Assembly: GCA_947565475.1 (NCBI GenBank)
Contig: CANOGI010000031.1
Span: 1 to 13,203 of the forward strand
Origin: an uncultured Eubacteriaceae bacterium
GTDB taxonomy: Bacteria; Bacillota; Clostridia; Lachnospirales; CAG-274
DNA: 13,203 nucleotides
Direction of reading: 5' to 3'
Every line of letters begins with the position of its first letter. Positions within the stretch are counted from its first letter, which is position 1. Position numbers and translations under genes: made by a program. The notes beneath the pieces are model-generated. The model was given only the letters and a program-made list of their open reading frames with translations. It did no database searches and was not told the origin of the DNA. This document shows, piece by piece, positions 12,813-13,203 of this stretch.

Positions 12813-13203
12813 ATGAGAATTATTAAAACTGTGGAAGATGTAAGAAAAACCGTTAAAGAGTGGAAAAAAGAGGGCTTGTCAGTTGGTTTGGTTCCAACAA
12901 TGGGATATTTGCACGAGGGACATCAAAGTCTTATAAAAAAGGCAAGAGAGGACAATGACAGAGTTCTCGTAAGTGTTTTTGTAAATCCCATGCAATTTGG
13001 GGAAAACGAGGATTTTGACAGTTATCCGAGGGATATTGAGAGAGACTCGGAAATATGTGAAAAATCAGGTGTGGATGTTATTTTTAATCCGGAGATAGCG
13101 GAGATGTATGATGAGTTTTTTTCTTCTTTTGTAAATATGGACACTCTTCCAAACGGTCTTTGCGGAAAAAGCAGACCTATTCATTTTAAAGGGGTCTGTA
13201 CGG
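12813..13203 (+). CDS. panC: Pantothenate synthetase (pantoate-beta-alanine ligase), 3' end beyond the window
   Basis: Joins pantoate and beta-alanine using ATP via a pantoyl-adenylate. Only the first 130 residues are present and the frame is open to the window edge. Motifs of the nucleotidyltransferase superfamily are clear: VPTMGYLHEGH (27-37) with the HxGH signature, FVNPMQFG (56-63), and the start of CGKSRPIHFKGV (117-128). The intact enzyme is usually about 280 residues, so roughly half is missing. GGAGGA lies nine bases before the ATG. It follows panB in the same direction after 195 bases occupied largely by a hairpin repeat. panD, needed for beta-alanine, may lie downstream. Confidence 0.96.
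   Translation, partial: MRIIKTVEDVRKTVKEWKKEGLSVGLVPTMGYLHEGHQSLIKKAREDNDRVLVSVFVNPMQFGENEDFDSYPRDIERDSEICEKSGVDVIFNPEIAEMYDEFFSSFVNMDTLPNGLCGKSRPIHFKGVCT

Overview
The window looks like chromosomal DNA of a low-GC Gram-positive anaerobe of the class Clostridia (Bacillota). The support is strongly AT-rich intergenic DNA, strong GGAGG-type ribosome-binding sites, sigma-A-like promoters, a MecA adaptor, a zinc-type ribosomal protein L31, and a DUF2520-type putative ketopantoate reductase (PanG-like) in a pantothenate operon. No phage, plasmid, CRISPR or complete transposon genes are visible, and the genus cannot be named from this sequence.

Layout. Positions 1-385 hold a long inverted repeat followed by a multi-hairpin, apparently non-coding transcript that ends in a textbook terminator. 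Positions 386-2130 are gene-poor: one small hypothetical gene (minus, 640-855) sits between two near-identical 25-base direct repeats, and several stem-loops lie in very AT-rich sequence. From 2134 to 7027 come a membrane-anchored GGDEF-EAL protein (minus), a PlsC-family acyltransferase (plus, with its own promoter) and an HD-GYP protein (minus). plsC and the HD-GYP gene converge on a bidirectional terminator. The HD-GYP gene has a good minus-strand promoter far upstream, giving a leader of about 220 nt that begins with a well-formed RNA structure. From 7643 to 8908 (minus) lies an unrecognised single-pass membrane protein with a long charged, low-complexity cytoplasmic part.

The plus-strand right half carries mecA, rpmE and the start of a pantothenate operon: a DUF2520/PanG-like reductase, panB and panC, the last cut by the window edge. 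PanB makes ketopantoate, the PanG-like enzyme would reduce it to pantoate, and PanC would join pantoate to beta-alanine, so the three form a coherent pathway.

Two themes stand out. First, two proteins of cyclic-di-GMP turnover (GGDEF-EAL and HD-GYP) lie within 5 kb. Second, a dispersed hairpin-forming repeat occurs twice in opposite orientation (about 9052-9175 and 12659-12740), with conserved ends and different hairpin interiors; one copy sits inside the pan operon between panB and panC. The strongest candidates for undescribed biology are the structured RNA at about 88-380, the structured leader of the HD-GYP gene, and this repeat family.
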